Source: Aplidium turbinatum (lineage: Eukaryota; Chordata; Ascidiacea; Aplousobranchia; Polyclinidae). From it: a stretch of 64,000 nt of DNA. Positions 41,072 to 53,035 of this stretch are shown one piece after another. The DNA is taken from positions 37,207,824 through 37,271,823 of the forward strand of contig OU964919.1 in the NCBI GenBank assembly GCA_918807975.1. The letters run 5' to 3'. How positions within the stretch are numbered: the stretch's first letter is position 1; each line of letters starts with the position of its first letter. The notes under the pieces were generated by a model that saw only the letters and a program-made list of their open reading frames with translations, did not search any database and was not told where the DNA came from. The position numbers were made by a program, and so were the translations under genes.

Positions 41072-44000
41072 GAAAACTCCTGCAGAAAGCACATCGCTGC
41101 GTTGTTGAAGACATTTGGTGATATGCTTGCAAGTGGACACGAAGATAAATTCCATTTCTCATGGATCATGAAACTCAAACGTTTAGTCATTATAGGGTTG
41201 GTCACGTGTTTCTGTGTTAGTATAACGTGGGCATTGGCAATATGGGCATAAATAAGTTAATTTTCACTGTTCAGGTACGGTAACACAAAATATAAGATGC
41301 TTACCTAACTTATGACTTGTTTGTGTTAGGCATGCTTTAAGAATCTAAATTTATTTTTGACCATTCGTAAATAGTGTTAGCCTACAAATACTTTGAATTT
41401 GATTAAGTAGACTAATTAATTGCATTGCAGCAAATTATCTCTTAGCTGACCGATAAAGACCAGATCGCGCGTGATAGTTTACAAGCAAACTTATTTTTAC
41501 AAATGTTTATGATGAATTTACGTGCTGTGCAGTCATTTATCACATGGAGACTCCTTGCATGGAGAAAATACTTCCAAAAAGCAGTTAGGCCTACACTCTT
41601 CAAAATCAAAAAAAAAATATGTACGATAACCTATGTGGGCATTTATTTTTGCTGACCTTAAAACCGTCAGGTGTAAACGAGTGACATTTTTGTTCGCTTA
41701 CGTCACATTATTTCCAGTAGAAAGATAAAGATCGTAAACGTAAGATTAACTTCAAGATAAACTTCAATTAGATTTTAGCATTTCACGTTGTCAAAAAAAC
41801 AGTTTGTGGCCTTCCGTGCTTTATCATACGCTTTGACAACCGAATCGCACCAAATAACATCTTTTCAAGATAACTACGTCAAGCAGTAGGCTATTATTTC
41901 CATCAAGCCAATACAGATTTCTTGTTCTGGCTTTTCTCCCACTTGTAGGGTTGGAAGCACCGAATCCCATAAGCTCAATCGAATTTAAAATTTGTTTAAG
42001 TGTGTTTGTAAGCTGCTATTTAAGTTGTTTCTTTGCCTATGATTTTTACCTTGGCTCGGTTGCAGGTCGGATTATGATTGATACAGACTTTGAAAGCGGT
42101 ACCAACTATAGGCTGTTTCGAAGAATGAAGATAACGCTTCGGCGTAATTATGCCGTTACAGTACATTGTAAATGTGATGTCAAATTGGAAAATGTAGGCT
42201 GTAGTTGCTAAAAAAGCTTAGTAGTTGTGCAGCAATTAAATGTAGCTAAGCTATACTATAGCACTATTCCAATCCTACATCCTTTCCGGAATACACTGAT
42301 CGAGATAGAAAATCAAGTATTAAAGAATCAAATTTCGCAGTGTCTTGAAAACAAAGGGATCAGAAAAACACTAAAAAAAATATCTTCTAAGAAGTTCTCA
42401 GTGTGAATATGTCTTTCACAATCTAGTTTGCAATCAAGTAAACACTACAGCTGCCTGTAGTTTTCACTTGACATAACCTTTTCGTTTCGATTTCCGACAT
42501 AGACGACAGGTGCCCATGTTGTGATAACATTCATAGCAACTTTTGTTTGTTGTTTATTTCAAACAAATGTCAGTAATAATATAAATATGATGAAATGGAC
42601 ATTAACTTTACTGTAATTGGCATATCAGTTACATTGCCGGGGAAAAATGACTAACATAAGTTGTCGCAGTCACTTAGCCAAATTAACCCATTTATTTTTC
42701 AATGAAGTAAATTGATTAAGGTTAGACACATGATGTACAATTGTACAATGTTGGACCTTGTTCGATCAAAGTGAAAAGATAACCAAGGCAAGAGATGGCT
42801 TGAAGGCAATATTGAAGATTTATTAATTTGATAAAGTTTATTGGAGAAAACGGATTTTGTGAAAAACTTGCTGTTGTTGTGGGGCCTACGGCAAAGAAAG
42901 CTTTATCAGGTTATTAATATTGCACAAGCGCTTGTGCTAACACGAAGAAAATAATAACGGGGAAATGATAAGCATTGAAAGGTTATGTAATTATAAGCGG
43001 GATTTTGTGCTTCTTCGAGAGCTTTTAAGTTCTATCACGATCAGAAAATATGTCCTACTTGCCACTGCTTGAAAAGAAGTTGCCTACAGACTTTGACTAA
43101 CTTAATTACAACGTGTTTTTGTAAGTCCGTAATCGCTTTAGCCATGGATTGTTGCCACAAAAGTAAAACCTTTAGCAACATATGTTATTGGTTGGGCCTT
43201 CAGCCAATGCAAGCATCGTTGATTGTCATCCCTGGTCACTTTGGGTTGTTAACGATGAAAACATATCTTCTTCAAAAGATGCACCCATGACGTCGGTGAT
43301 TGTTAGTTTCTTTTTCAAAAAATGTTTACTCCTTCACTGAAGCAGTTTAAGGTAATGCGACACACGAGGCACAGATCTGCAAAAAAGAAAGGTTGGTTGG
43401 TATTGGATTTAGGTAAAATGCTTATTATTTTTGAAAATGTATCCAAATTTTCCAATGGTACCTTAAGTTGACGTTTGAAAAGTTAAAGAAGTTCCAAAGG
43501 TATAGTTCATTTCACAAATGCTAGACTTTTCCTTGATGCAATGTCGTAGCAAAAAAACATTCGCATAAGGCAAATGCTGATGCTTAGCTGAATGCTTATA
43601 GGCTAAAGTCTATAGCCTATAGTTTTAGTTTGTTGAGAATGATGCCTTGCTGCCATGAAAGCGTATCTGCCGTCTTCTACTGTTTATTAAAATTTCAAAG
43701 TAATTTTTGCTTTAACGTACTAAAAGGTAAAGGTGGTCCTATACTTGATTCAAGTGTCGGGTCTGAGAAGATAAAGTTCTCATTGTACTAAGCCTTTGGC
43801 ACTAAAGAGAGTAGGATAGCCATTTCCTTTCTCTCGGCTGCCTTTTCTGCAGCAATTAAGGCCCACCCAATTTATTACACCCTAGGTAGAGGTGAGCGGC
43901 GCTTTCAACAACCAGCTTAAGCTGGGAGTCGAACCAGGTTAACGTAGGCCTACTATAACTTGAAAATCACATTTGACTAAGGTTTCAACTGAAGTTATAG

Positions 44001-44700
44001 ACGTATAAAAAGGTGAACATCAATATTTATTCTATTTGACAGTTAGCGTATGTTTTTGTAACCAAGTTCCCAATCAATGTTATTCGATTTCTTATATAAA
44101 TTTTTTAAGAAATATTACATAGTTTTTAGAACGTATGACGTAGGTATATGATACTCACTCGCATTTCTTCTTCCCTTGCATTTTCTTACTTTAAGTTTTC
44201 CATTTGATCGTCTTTTGCAAAATTTTTTACATAGGGAAGCAAGGTTTATCTTAAAAAATCACAAAGAAAATAGTTAATAAGATAAATTACCTTTTATTTT
44301 TTAATGTAATTTTTTTTATTGTAGCCTAAGTTTAAATATAAGGAATTATTCTCACTTCAAATTAAAGGGCTTAGCTTATAGAACCAGTTTTTGAGCAAGC
44401 ATCTACCCTTTTTTTAAGACCCCCTTGCTTATGATTTCATTCCACTTGTGTAATTTTAGAATGATTTCCTATGACAATGTGTGTCATCTTTTATAAAATC
44501 CGAACAGTTTCATACAGACTAGATTTACTTGTAGAAGTTTAAAACCACTGATGGACGGAAGTCAGGTCACAGAGTTTGAGAGGAGACAATTTCTTTTCAT
44601 GGATAGGCTACGTTACTGGGCTTTAAGCTATTTTGTCTACCAGCTGTCGCTCAACGAACCACTGTTCTGCATGCGTCAAAAGTAAAACTGTTGTCACTTG
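41072..44700. other. No recognisable gene (3.6 kb)
   Basis: A/T-rich DNA with no domain-bearing frame. The frames at 41951-42211 and 43069-43290 have no splice or domain support. A B-box-like GGTTCGACTCC on the minus strand near 43925 lacks a matching A box. Downstream exons of the secreted-protein gene, transcribed leftwards, could lie here, but I could not pick them out. Confidence 0.5.
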
Positions 44701-44792
44701 ACATTTTTGTATTTGCGCCTTTCAGACAGACTATACCTTATCGCTTTGCATTATCAACGAATTTTTAGCGTTGTTAAATGATGCAAACTTAC

Positions 44793-45832
44793 TTTAGCAT
44801 CGACAGACAACCCCATGACCGCATCCATTTCCATAACATCTTCTATATCAGTTATAGATTCTGGAGTTGTAGATTCTGGAGTTGTAGATTCTGGAGTTGT
44901 AGATTCTGGAGTAGTAGTAGTGGTGGTGGTGATAGTTGTAGTTGTAGTTTTTTCTGTAGTTGTGGTCGTTTTTTCGTAGTACTGCTGACCCGCTCTTAAG
45001 GCAGCAAGAAGAGCTTCCACAATACTTGCTGCAAATCAATTATGAACTTACTTACGGTTTTTACTGTAATAGAGTGTTAAAACTCAAATCATTTTTTTAG
45101 TTGTTCTAATCAACTATAGTACCGAACGCAAATCATAGATTTTTAATGCGTATTGATTATTACCCGTTTACACGTAAAAAATATTATTGCATCTTTATCA
45201 TCATGCCGTAAAAACTATAAAAATATAGAGAAAAACAAATTTTAAACCACCTATTGACAATTAAGTTCAACGGTTACAAACATTGGTCTATGAGCATGTA
45301 AGTTTCACCACTAAATTGAACAGTAACCAAAAAATAATCTGTGGGCTTTATCCAAGCAGAAATTAAACTTAGGCTACAAATAAAATAAATTAAATGAATA
45401 ATTAACTGTATAAAGTTAAGTTTCTGGGCAGTCGATTGTAGCATCGAATAGACAGCGATAGACACGTGTTTCGCCCATGAGGCTGGGCTCATCAGTATCG
45501 CACCGTATTCTTGTCACTTGGGTAATCGACCGCCGCTTTACCAGTCAGTCAGTTACCAGTCAGACCGACGCTTTATCAGCCTTGTGCTGATGGCCGGGAA
45601 AAACACCCCTTCTTCACATGTATAAAGTTAAACTTATAAAATAAATAGATGAATATGACATCTATTACTGTATAGGCCCATATTGTTATCATTTGCCAAT
45701 TATGTTGTTATAAATTGCAAAGTCTTCCTACCACAAGAAAAATAAAACAAACTCACAATGTCCAGACGGGGCTCCAGAAGTGCAGTGAAGACAGAGCAGA
45801 AGAATGCAAGCGCTGGTCAGTTCGAACCTCAT
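44793..45832 (-). CDS. Small secreted Thr-rich protein, partial gene (two exons)
   Basis: Exon 1 (45832-45757) encodes MRFELTSACILLLCLHC then TSGAPSGH, a classic signal peptide with a likely cleavage after SGA, and ends at GTGAGT. Exon 2 (45028-44793; acceptor TTTGCAG, donor GTAAGT) continues in phase. It reads SIVEALLAALRAGQQYYEK, then a mucin-like block of (T)n and TPES repeats, then ITDIEDVMEMDAVMGLSVDA. The two exons give 104 codons with no stop. The final exon is not settled: acceptors near 44553 (gives WF then stop) and near 44205 (gives TIKWKT then stop) both fit phase 0. Family and function are unrecognised. The Thr-rich block suggests O-glycosylation. Confidence 0.6.
45420..45618. 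mobile_element. 199-bp insertion flanked by 13-bp direct repeats
   Basis: TGTATAAAGTTAA occurs at 45407-45419 and 45619-45631. Between them is GC-richer sequence including CACGTGTTTCGCCCATGAGG, CAGTCAGTCAGTTACCAGTC and GTGCTGATGGCCGGGAAAAA. Long flanking duplications point to retroposition (SINE-like), although no pol III boxes are evident. It lies in intron 1 of the secreted-protein gene. Confidence 0.65.
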
Positions 45833-46035
45833 ACTGTGGCAGTTTAAAATATACCCAAATCGATTCAGCAAAATATCTTAAATAACACCTTTTTCTGAAA
45901 GAATGATTGTACATTTAACCTTATTGCCACCAATTAAAATTATGCTCAAAGTAAAAAAAAACACTTGAAATCAGAACAGAAAAAGCAAAGTAGCTTGACT
46001 GAAATTGGAAAAACGGTTCTAGTTTTTCACCTTAC

Positions 46036-46043
46036 CCTTTATA
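46036..46043 (-). promoter_or_regulatory. Candidate TATA box of the secreted-protein gene
   Basis: TATAAAGG on the minus strand lies about 205 bp upstream of the signal-peptide ATG. A second AT-rich motif (TATATTTTAAA) only about 15-25 bp before the ATG is too close to act as its TATA box. Start site unknown. Confidence 0.3.
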
Positions 46044-46734
46044 TGTTTTCATACTGAAATAAGTAAGCCATCGAGCCGCACGCTTTTTTATACGCGAATA
46101 AGCTGACTCATGGCAGCTTTTTTTCTCTGCGACATTTCAAATTCTTTGCAATGGCGCTGTGATCTGTTTGATTGACAAAATGTGAGGTTAGCAAATTAAA
46201 AATAAGTAACTTTTCTTTGAAACGATGAAGACAAGAGCAAAGTTATTTTCTTAATTTTAAAAGTACTTCCATGCTTCAAAACACTTCTTTGTCCCACAGA
46301 TATATTAAATTGCCACACGGAACTTAATATTCATTTTATTTGCAAAATGCAAATACAAAGCGAACCTGTTTGACTGTATTAAGAACCTCACAGAACTATG
46401 AATAATTTTTTCTGTGCAAGAAAATATTACAGTCAATGATAAAGAGAACTTGTGGAATTGTTGGTTTTGTCATCCAGTAGAAGAGATGCTTTGTATCTGG
46501 TTTATCTCAGGATAAATGGGCGATTACAAATCAAGGAGCTAGTATGTCCCACTTAGGTCTTTTAATGGCCCGCTGTAGCATTCAAGAAAAGTCTACAAGA
46601 TATCGTGACTTCAAAAGCGTTTAGCCAGAACTGAGTTTGATATTGCATCTTTTCCTGATTAGAATTTGATACAGTGTGATGTCTGATACTGTCAATCTGA
46701 GAACATGCTGCTTAAACTGAACTATTCTACCTTT

Positions 46735-46815
46735 TTCTAGACCTTTGCTATGTTGACGTGTATTGTTTTTGATATGATGGTCAGAAATAAAAAACAACTG
46801 AACTGAACTAAATTG
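46735..46815 (+). repeat. Dispersed retroposon 3' tail, copy 3
   Basis: TTTTTCTAGACCTTTGCTATG, GATGGTCAGAAATAAAAAAC, then AACTGAACTGAACTAAATTG. This matches 1370-1460 (inverted) and 3215-3262. The repeated TGAAC unit is typical of LINE or SINE ends. Confidence 0.65.
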
Positions 46816-48639
46816 AATCTGACACGATGTCCAGTGACACTTTAAAAAGACGGTTTCATTCCGTTGACGATAACACAGGCCAACAAAAAAGATAAAAAAA
46901 TTTGTGTCTGCAATGTAAGATGTGATTTGGGGCATATTGAGGCTGCTGATTTCAAAAATCACATCAGATTTTACCTATCCCATCAGGTTTTTGAGATTTT
47001 TGCATGATATTTTTTCTCATAATATTGGCTTTTTGGCCGAAGTTTCTCTTACTGTTACCGTTTTATAAAGACCTTATGAGCCAATAGTGTTTGAAAATTT
47101 GTCATATTCATGGAAATGATTTTATTTTGTAACATTTGGAAATGTATGATGACACCATGACCATTGGAGTGACCGACCTACCTCCAGAAGGTATCCTACA
47201 CTAGTCAGAAGCTCCCCTAGCTAGATGGTCCACTGCTCAAAAGAGTCACCTAGAGTTAGACCATCTGGCTAGTGGACCATCTGTCTATGGTAGACCATCC
47301 AACTTTTGTACCTTCTGAGAACTGTCCATAAACCACCCCTTACAGGCAGGGTTACATTCACTTCGCCTGAATGCTTAGTACCATTCTACTTTTTGATATA
47401 TAACATCGGTTTTATCTTTTTCGTTGAACGTGGAGATTTAAGCTTATGTGAAACTTGTCTATGACTCATTCTTATTTGAATTTTCATGTATTTAGATTTT
47501 TTCATATTAGCAAGGTGTTAATTCTTTTGGTGGTGTGAATAAGTAGCAGGATGGCATCTTCATGGAGAAAGTGTGAAAATGACCCTGATGTTCTTTGTTA
47601 CATATGTGGCAGTTATAGGCTACTGTTCCTAACCAAAGGCAAACCATAACAAGTTTTGTGATACAAGCATATCTTACACACTTTAAAATTCGCCTGGGTG
47701 ATCAGGACAAATCATGGGCTCCACACATGCTGCATGTAAAGCTTGTGTGGAAAACCTAAGACGATAGATCAATGGAAATCCTAAATCTACTCACAACATT
47801 CACAAAAATCATGCAAGCGAAAGTTTGTTCAGAGTAACGTTTCCCAAATGTGCATGTGAATTTCCTTTTTTCTGTAGAATTGAACCTATTTTTAAGTGTC
47901 TATTCTATTCAATTTCTTCAATTTTATTTATTTTTGCTGGCGCAAACATAATAGCGAATGACATTACAAACACACAACTGTAGCACCAACAAAAGGAAAA
48001 GATGTCAAAACCAAAAGGTTTAAAATATGTATTGGGGATTTGCAAAGCCACCAAACCTACTTCTTAACACGAAAAAAATAACAATGTAGCCTACTCTTGT
48101 AAAAAAATTACGTTGAACGTTTAGTGTTAGCAGATAAACTTTGAAGAATAGGGTTCAAGTTACCACACTTCAATAAAATTAAAAATAAAAAAAAAATAAA
48201 ACAGGTCTTGAAATACCTCAATGTTTTCATTAATATTATGTTTGTATCTCTTGTGTAGACTTTAGACTTTATCGTGATGAATTTAGACTTTATCACAGAC
48301 CTTGTTGACAAAAAAGAGTTCAAATTCCATGAAACGCCATAGTCTACCAATATAGATCAGGAGTCAATTTTACCCATTTTTACCAAAACAGCATTCAGAT
48401 ATCATAAAATCCTGATGTGATACAAAAAATCTGATGTGAATTTTGAATTCAGCACCCAAAATATACCCTAGCCTAGAATGACATTTACTATGCTGACACA
48501 AAAAGTGTGTTGGCTTGTGCGAATCTTTATCGTCTGGTAAATTTATTGCCTAAAGAAGTTTACCATAAAAATTGTCGTGAATGGAAACTAAATAATTTTT
48601 TTGTTTGTTGCATAAGAATCTTCTTTACAGATGTAAACT
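46816..48639. other. Gene-poor stretch with small inverted repeats
   Basis: Near 47190-47310 AGATGGTCCACTG and AGTGGACCATCTG form an inverted pair within a GAAGGTA/TACCTTC-bounded region, a possible tiny MITE. CATCAGATTTTACCTATCCC (near 46963) and AAATCCTGATGTGATAC (near 48410) echo a motif at 26570. No gene seen. Confidence 0.45.
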
Positions 48640-48800
48640 TGGATGTATTGTTGAATGGTTTTGGTTGGCTTGGTTTTTGAATCTTTATCCTCGGACTGAC
48701 AAAGCCTTGATAGATTATTTCTGGTAGCTTCGCATACTTGCACAGGCTCTTGACTCAGGATCGGTTACCGAGATTGGCAGAGTGTCTCATTGAATTGCGC
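48640..48800 (-). mobile_element. tRNA-derived SINE, copy 4 (inverted, 5' truncated)
   Basis: Read on the minus strand it has CTCAGCGCAATTCAATGAGA, then CACTCTGCCAATCTCGGTAA, CCGATCCTGAGTCAAGAGCC, TACCAGAAATAATCTATCAA and a tail with repeated TTCAAAAACCAAGCCAACC. The tRNA head is missing. Confidence 0.8.
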
Positions 48801-48969
48801 TGAGTAGCCTATGTATTTGCATAAGAAAATACTCCATAAAACATTTTCTGGGTACCACCATTTTTTTCTTCTGCTTGTAGGCTACGTTTTGCAATTAAAT
48901 CAGAATGTGCGCCTCCCTGCTATACGTGACTTTCTCAAGATGACCAAGAGATAAATTAATTACCCATCT

Positions 48970-49235
48970 ACCAGGGGCGCAGCCAGCACAAAATTAGGAG
49001 AGGGCAAATAAGTATTATTGCACATGTCAGCAAGCCCGGCAACAAGTCGCAAAGGAAAACTACTCTGAGGGAGTTTGGGGAGCCTCCCCCAGAAACATTT
49101 GAAAAAAATACCTCAAAATTGAGCATTTTAAAAATATTTTTAGCCGAAGTCAATATCAAAACGCTGTCAAAAGATTCTGTAACACTGATTGAAATGTCTC
49201 CTAACCCTAACCCTGACTACGCCCTTACCTACACC
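48970..49235. mobile_element. Possible MITE with CGCAGCCAG ends
   Basis: The left end CCAGGGGCGCAGCCAGC and right end CCCTGACTACGCCCTTAC are inverse-like. The interior has GAGTTTGGGGAGCCTCCCCC, echoing the repeats at 18390-19100. Exact ends and target duplication are unclear. Confidence 0.45.
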
Positions 49236-50964
49236 TAGTGTAATTTATTTAAATAAACCATTAAAAAAAATGATATCCAAATTCATCCTTTTGCCTTAAA
49301 CTATGAACTTCTTTTAGCCTCCAACTAGTGGTCCATACGAAGCTTTTTAGTACGTGGCCTGGTCTTGATGAAAAATACAGCTGGTCACAAATTTGGTATT
49401 AAGCTTATTAGACCGAGTAAATATCAAATCAAACCACATCCGATGGAAAAAGTGCCTGATTTTTTTTTATAAATTTTAGTGAAAAGTACAAGTCCAAAAC
49501 GTAACTGATTTATCTTCAGTGCAAAAATTCAATTGTGAAATTAATTAATTAATCTAACTAAATGGCACTTAAACTGACTTTACAGTATTTTTTACATTTT
49601 GACCTCCATACTTTTCCTTCAGAGTAACCACAAGTTTTCTTTAAAATCACCACGCTCGTCAAACCAAAGTATCGTTCAATTTTTGTTTTATTCTTCTGCG
49701 CATCTTCTGATGATTCTTAGCAAATTTTCTTCATGTGACAAGTTTGAATACGGTTCAAGTTTGTTTAAAAAACTGTTTTAAAAGTCTGGTATTCAACAAC
49801 AGCAATTATTTGTTAAATCACCATTAGTTTAAAAATTTTCGCATCCTTATAAAGGCAAGTACTTTAGAAATACCGTATACGTGATTTGTTATTTAATTTT
49901 AGACAGTTTAGAAAAATGATGTAACTTAAAACTGCAATAAAAATGAAGTTTTATGAAATATCGTTAGCATGCACTGGCTAATTCGTGACTTTAAAGCAAA
50001 TATTGCTGTTTGTTGCTTTTAGTGACCATTCTTGCAATGCAAGTTCCGTATAAGTTTTCAATTAAAGCCCAACACGAACACAACAATTCACTAAGTTTTT
50101 AATTGTCTCATCACGCTTAGCGTGGATACGTCGTTATCACGTTTCTTCTTAATTATACATACGTGGGATAATATAGTTGAGGCTAACAATCTCAAATCAC
50201 GAAAACCATGAGGACCGGCAAGACGTCTGATTCAGGCAGTTGGGCAAAAATAAGAACTTGCAATTTCCCTATTAGTCCTTTACTTGAGCTATACGTCATC
50301 TTTTGATAATTTTTAGACTCTATTCAACATTACACATTTTAGCTATTTTAAGTTCATTTTTGCGATTTTATCAAAGAGAATTCAGAAAGAAAAACACATA
50401 GCTTACTTTCAACGGTAAAACGCTCATAGTCAATTATTAGTCATGGTGTGTCAACAAAATGTTGTGATAAAGATTCAAATTAAGCTTTTGAACCTAATCA
50501 AATTTCTATTAAAAAATCAAGATGTCACGAATGTTATACCATGTTGAAAGTGAACTAACGAATGCCGAAAATTATTTCAATTTTTCCAAAATGCAATGCA
50601 AAATTATATTTCCAATTATAGTTGATTAAACTGTATCATTATCATCTTATGGCAGTAAAAAATAACCCGAAAAAATAAATAAAAACTTGACATATCTTAA
50701 TCTAAATTAAAAACAAAAGCTATTGACAATCTTTGAGAAATATAAAACAGTGGTAGGTTTAGCCTACCTGTTTTTGCAATTAAATCAAGCTTGTATGGTA
50801 GGAAAAGTCAAGTGTTTGTTTACTGCAAAATTTTTATTTATTGTGTTGTACATGCTGGGTTAATGGTAAAGCACAACATGATGGCAAAAAGGTATACCGG
50901 TAAGTTAGTTAGGCTCATAGCAATACATTTTACAAATTACAATGTAGCCTAACGATGGCTGCCT
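49236..50964. other. No recognisable gene
   Basis: A/T-rich sequence with scattered TAGCCTAC-type motifs only. No exon, repeat end or RNA gene supported. Confidence 0.5.
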
Positions 50965-51295
50965 GGAATTGTCAGGAGTTTCCTAGTAGTCAGCTGTTGT
51001 GAATTGAGCAAACGACAACTGAGCAAATGGCAACTGAGCTAACAACATTTCAGCAAGTGGCTTAAGTTGGTAAATGATGAAACTCAACAAGTAACAACTG
51101 AGCAAGTCATAACTTGGAATGTCACAAGTTAGCAAAACGAGTTTGACAAGCGATGACCAACCACGTCCGACATGAGCACGTAAATCTCATTTGCTGACTT
51201 GACATGAGCTGAAATGCAATTGCTGAGTTGAAGCACTTGCTGAATTGTCGCATGCCGAGTTGTCCGACTACTAATTGTCAACTCCAATTGATTTT
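50965..51295. mobile_element. Foldback MITE with GAGCAA/TTGCTC internal repeats
   Basis: The left end has CCTAGTAGTCAGCTGTTGTG and repeated CAACTGAGCAA. The right end has TTGCTGAGTTGAAGC, GCCGAGTTGTCCGACTACTA and AATTGTCAACTCC in inverse relation. Boundaries approximate. No coding. Confidence 0.6.
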
Positions 51296-51654
51296 AAGAA
51301 ACGAGGTTTTAACTCCATAGACGTAGGCTACGGTTGAGCAAAGTACTTCTAGAACAGCTTCTTTTAGCACACACCTGCATATTAGGGTGCCACAGGCGCC
51401 CTTATGTGGCCGAAATCACCTGAACTTTTTTTCTGGTGTGACACTTCACATATTAAGGCACTTTGCAAAGTTTGATTGAGATTGGACAAAAATTGGATGT
51501 GCAGATTGAAAACAAAAGTCTAAACTGAAATACAGTAAAATTAGGGGATTTCCCTAGTTTGAAGATCAGTTTTTTTGCTAGTTCTCATCTTTTTCTCCAC
51601 ATTGAAACAAGGTAAATTCAAGAATTAGGTTAGGAGACCAGTGCCAGTATGTCA

Positions 51655-53035
51655 AGATCTCAATTGAGGTCAAGCATGACAGCTCCTTGCCTGTTACATT
51701 GATTCACCATCTTGCAACATTGAATCAACATAGCTGGCTTGACCTCACCCAGGGTCTTGGAATAAAGGCTTCCGATATTACTATCAGGTATTGGAGGCTC
51801 AAAATTGCTTGGTGTTCCTTATTTGCCTGCACAAACATCCGATCCAAACGGAAAGCAAATAGCCAATTCAAGCATGGAATTGTTAAACAATTGGAACTGT
51901 ACTGCATGTCTTGCTGCAATGGTGTTTGACACCACAAGTAGCAATATGGGCCACAAAACTGCGGCCTGTATCCAGTGCTGTATTTGTAAAAAAAAGCACA
52001 GGGTATACTGTCAGATTTTCCAAAATGATAAATAATACACAACTTACAAAATAGTCTTTATTCTACCATAACATGAATTATCAACATCAAAATTATACGA
52101 GTACGGAATTAAGTTCATGGTACACCCAGGTACCATTGGTCCTCAAATGGTTAAGTAGTTAGTTAGTAGTTGTCAAGAAACAGTAAGGATAGCATAAGCA
52201 CTCTCTTTGGAAAACCAGAGGGTATACCATAATTGCTCGAAAAAGCAGAGAGTATACTGCGTATACCGCCGTATACCCTCAAATACAGCACTGCCTGTAT
52301 CCAAATACAAGATCATCTTGGAAAAGGTCTACTTTGGGCAGCATGCAGGCATCATATTGGGGAGATAATACTGACGCATGTTTGGGAAGAACTCAAAATA
52401 GAAAGCAGCAGTGGACCCAACATTTCCATATTTCAACGCTTTAAAAGCAATTTTCAAACTCTTTCTGATAGCGCATCAGGTTGTTTTCATACATCAAAAT
52501 CGCACGAGAAAATTGATCTGCTTGCCAGCAAGCGGGAAGAATTGTCTTGAGCTGATAAATCAGATGAAGCTCCATCCAGAATCATCCAAATTTTTAAGAA
52601 GCGACTAATTAGAACTTTTGAATTTGTATCAATTGTACTTAAACATTAAGCCACCTACCAGTAAGGATATGTCTCTCCAAAGACCTGGTGCATTACACAG
52701 AGCCAGGTGGATGGGCAAACTTATATATTCACTGAAAATTGTGCTCTTACAAGACGAAATTCATAAATTGCCCCAAAAAAATGCCATCATGAAAGCATCT
52801 TAACTCGAAAAGTTAAAGAGGTTTCTACAACTTACAGTTTATTTCTATGTATCATGGTGGTTTACATATGTTGAGGCGAAAAAGAAAGTTGATGCTTTCA
52901 GAGTCGTTAATGATGCCGCTGAGCGAGGCGTCAAGTTGGCCCATGACTTCTTGTCAACTTCAAACCTTGAAGAACGCTACCAAAACATTCTCTAAGTAGT
53001 CGAAAATGCGAGGAAGGTATTACCTAATCAACGTA
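51655..53035 (+). pseudogene. hAT-type transposase pseudogene
   Basis: Recognisable blocks in order: LGVPYLPAQTSDPNGKQIAN, NNWNCTACLAAMVFDTTSSN, then after the MITE LGKGLLWAACRHHIGEIILT, GPNISIFQRFKSNF, and GALHRARWMGKLIYSLKI followed by an FTC/A-type tail. These match a transposase type I know from many invertebrate genomes (MVFDTTxSNTG ... ACRHHI.E ... HARWMAKLIY). The blocks are in different frames with stops between, and the MITE interrupts a conserved part. Non-functional. Confidence 0.75.
51973..52293. mobile_element. hAT-type MITE (321 bp) nested in the transposon
   Basis: The ends CAGTGCTGTATTTGTAAAA and inverse CAGTGCTGTATTTGAGGG match. The flanks CCTGTATC (51965-51972, 52294-52301) are identical. 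GTATAC-rich subterminal repeats occur at the right. It interrupts the transposase pseudogene and so is younger. Confidence 0.9.

Noticed and set aside
41951-42211. Small Cys-ending protein gene
   Set aside because: An 86-codon frame with no domain, no signal peptide at the start and no supporting splice site beyond a chance TTGTAG.
43868-43945. Second tRNA-like SINE head
   Set aside because: A B-box-like GGTTCGACTCC exists on the minus strand, but no A box is found at the right distance and there is no match to the SINE family.
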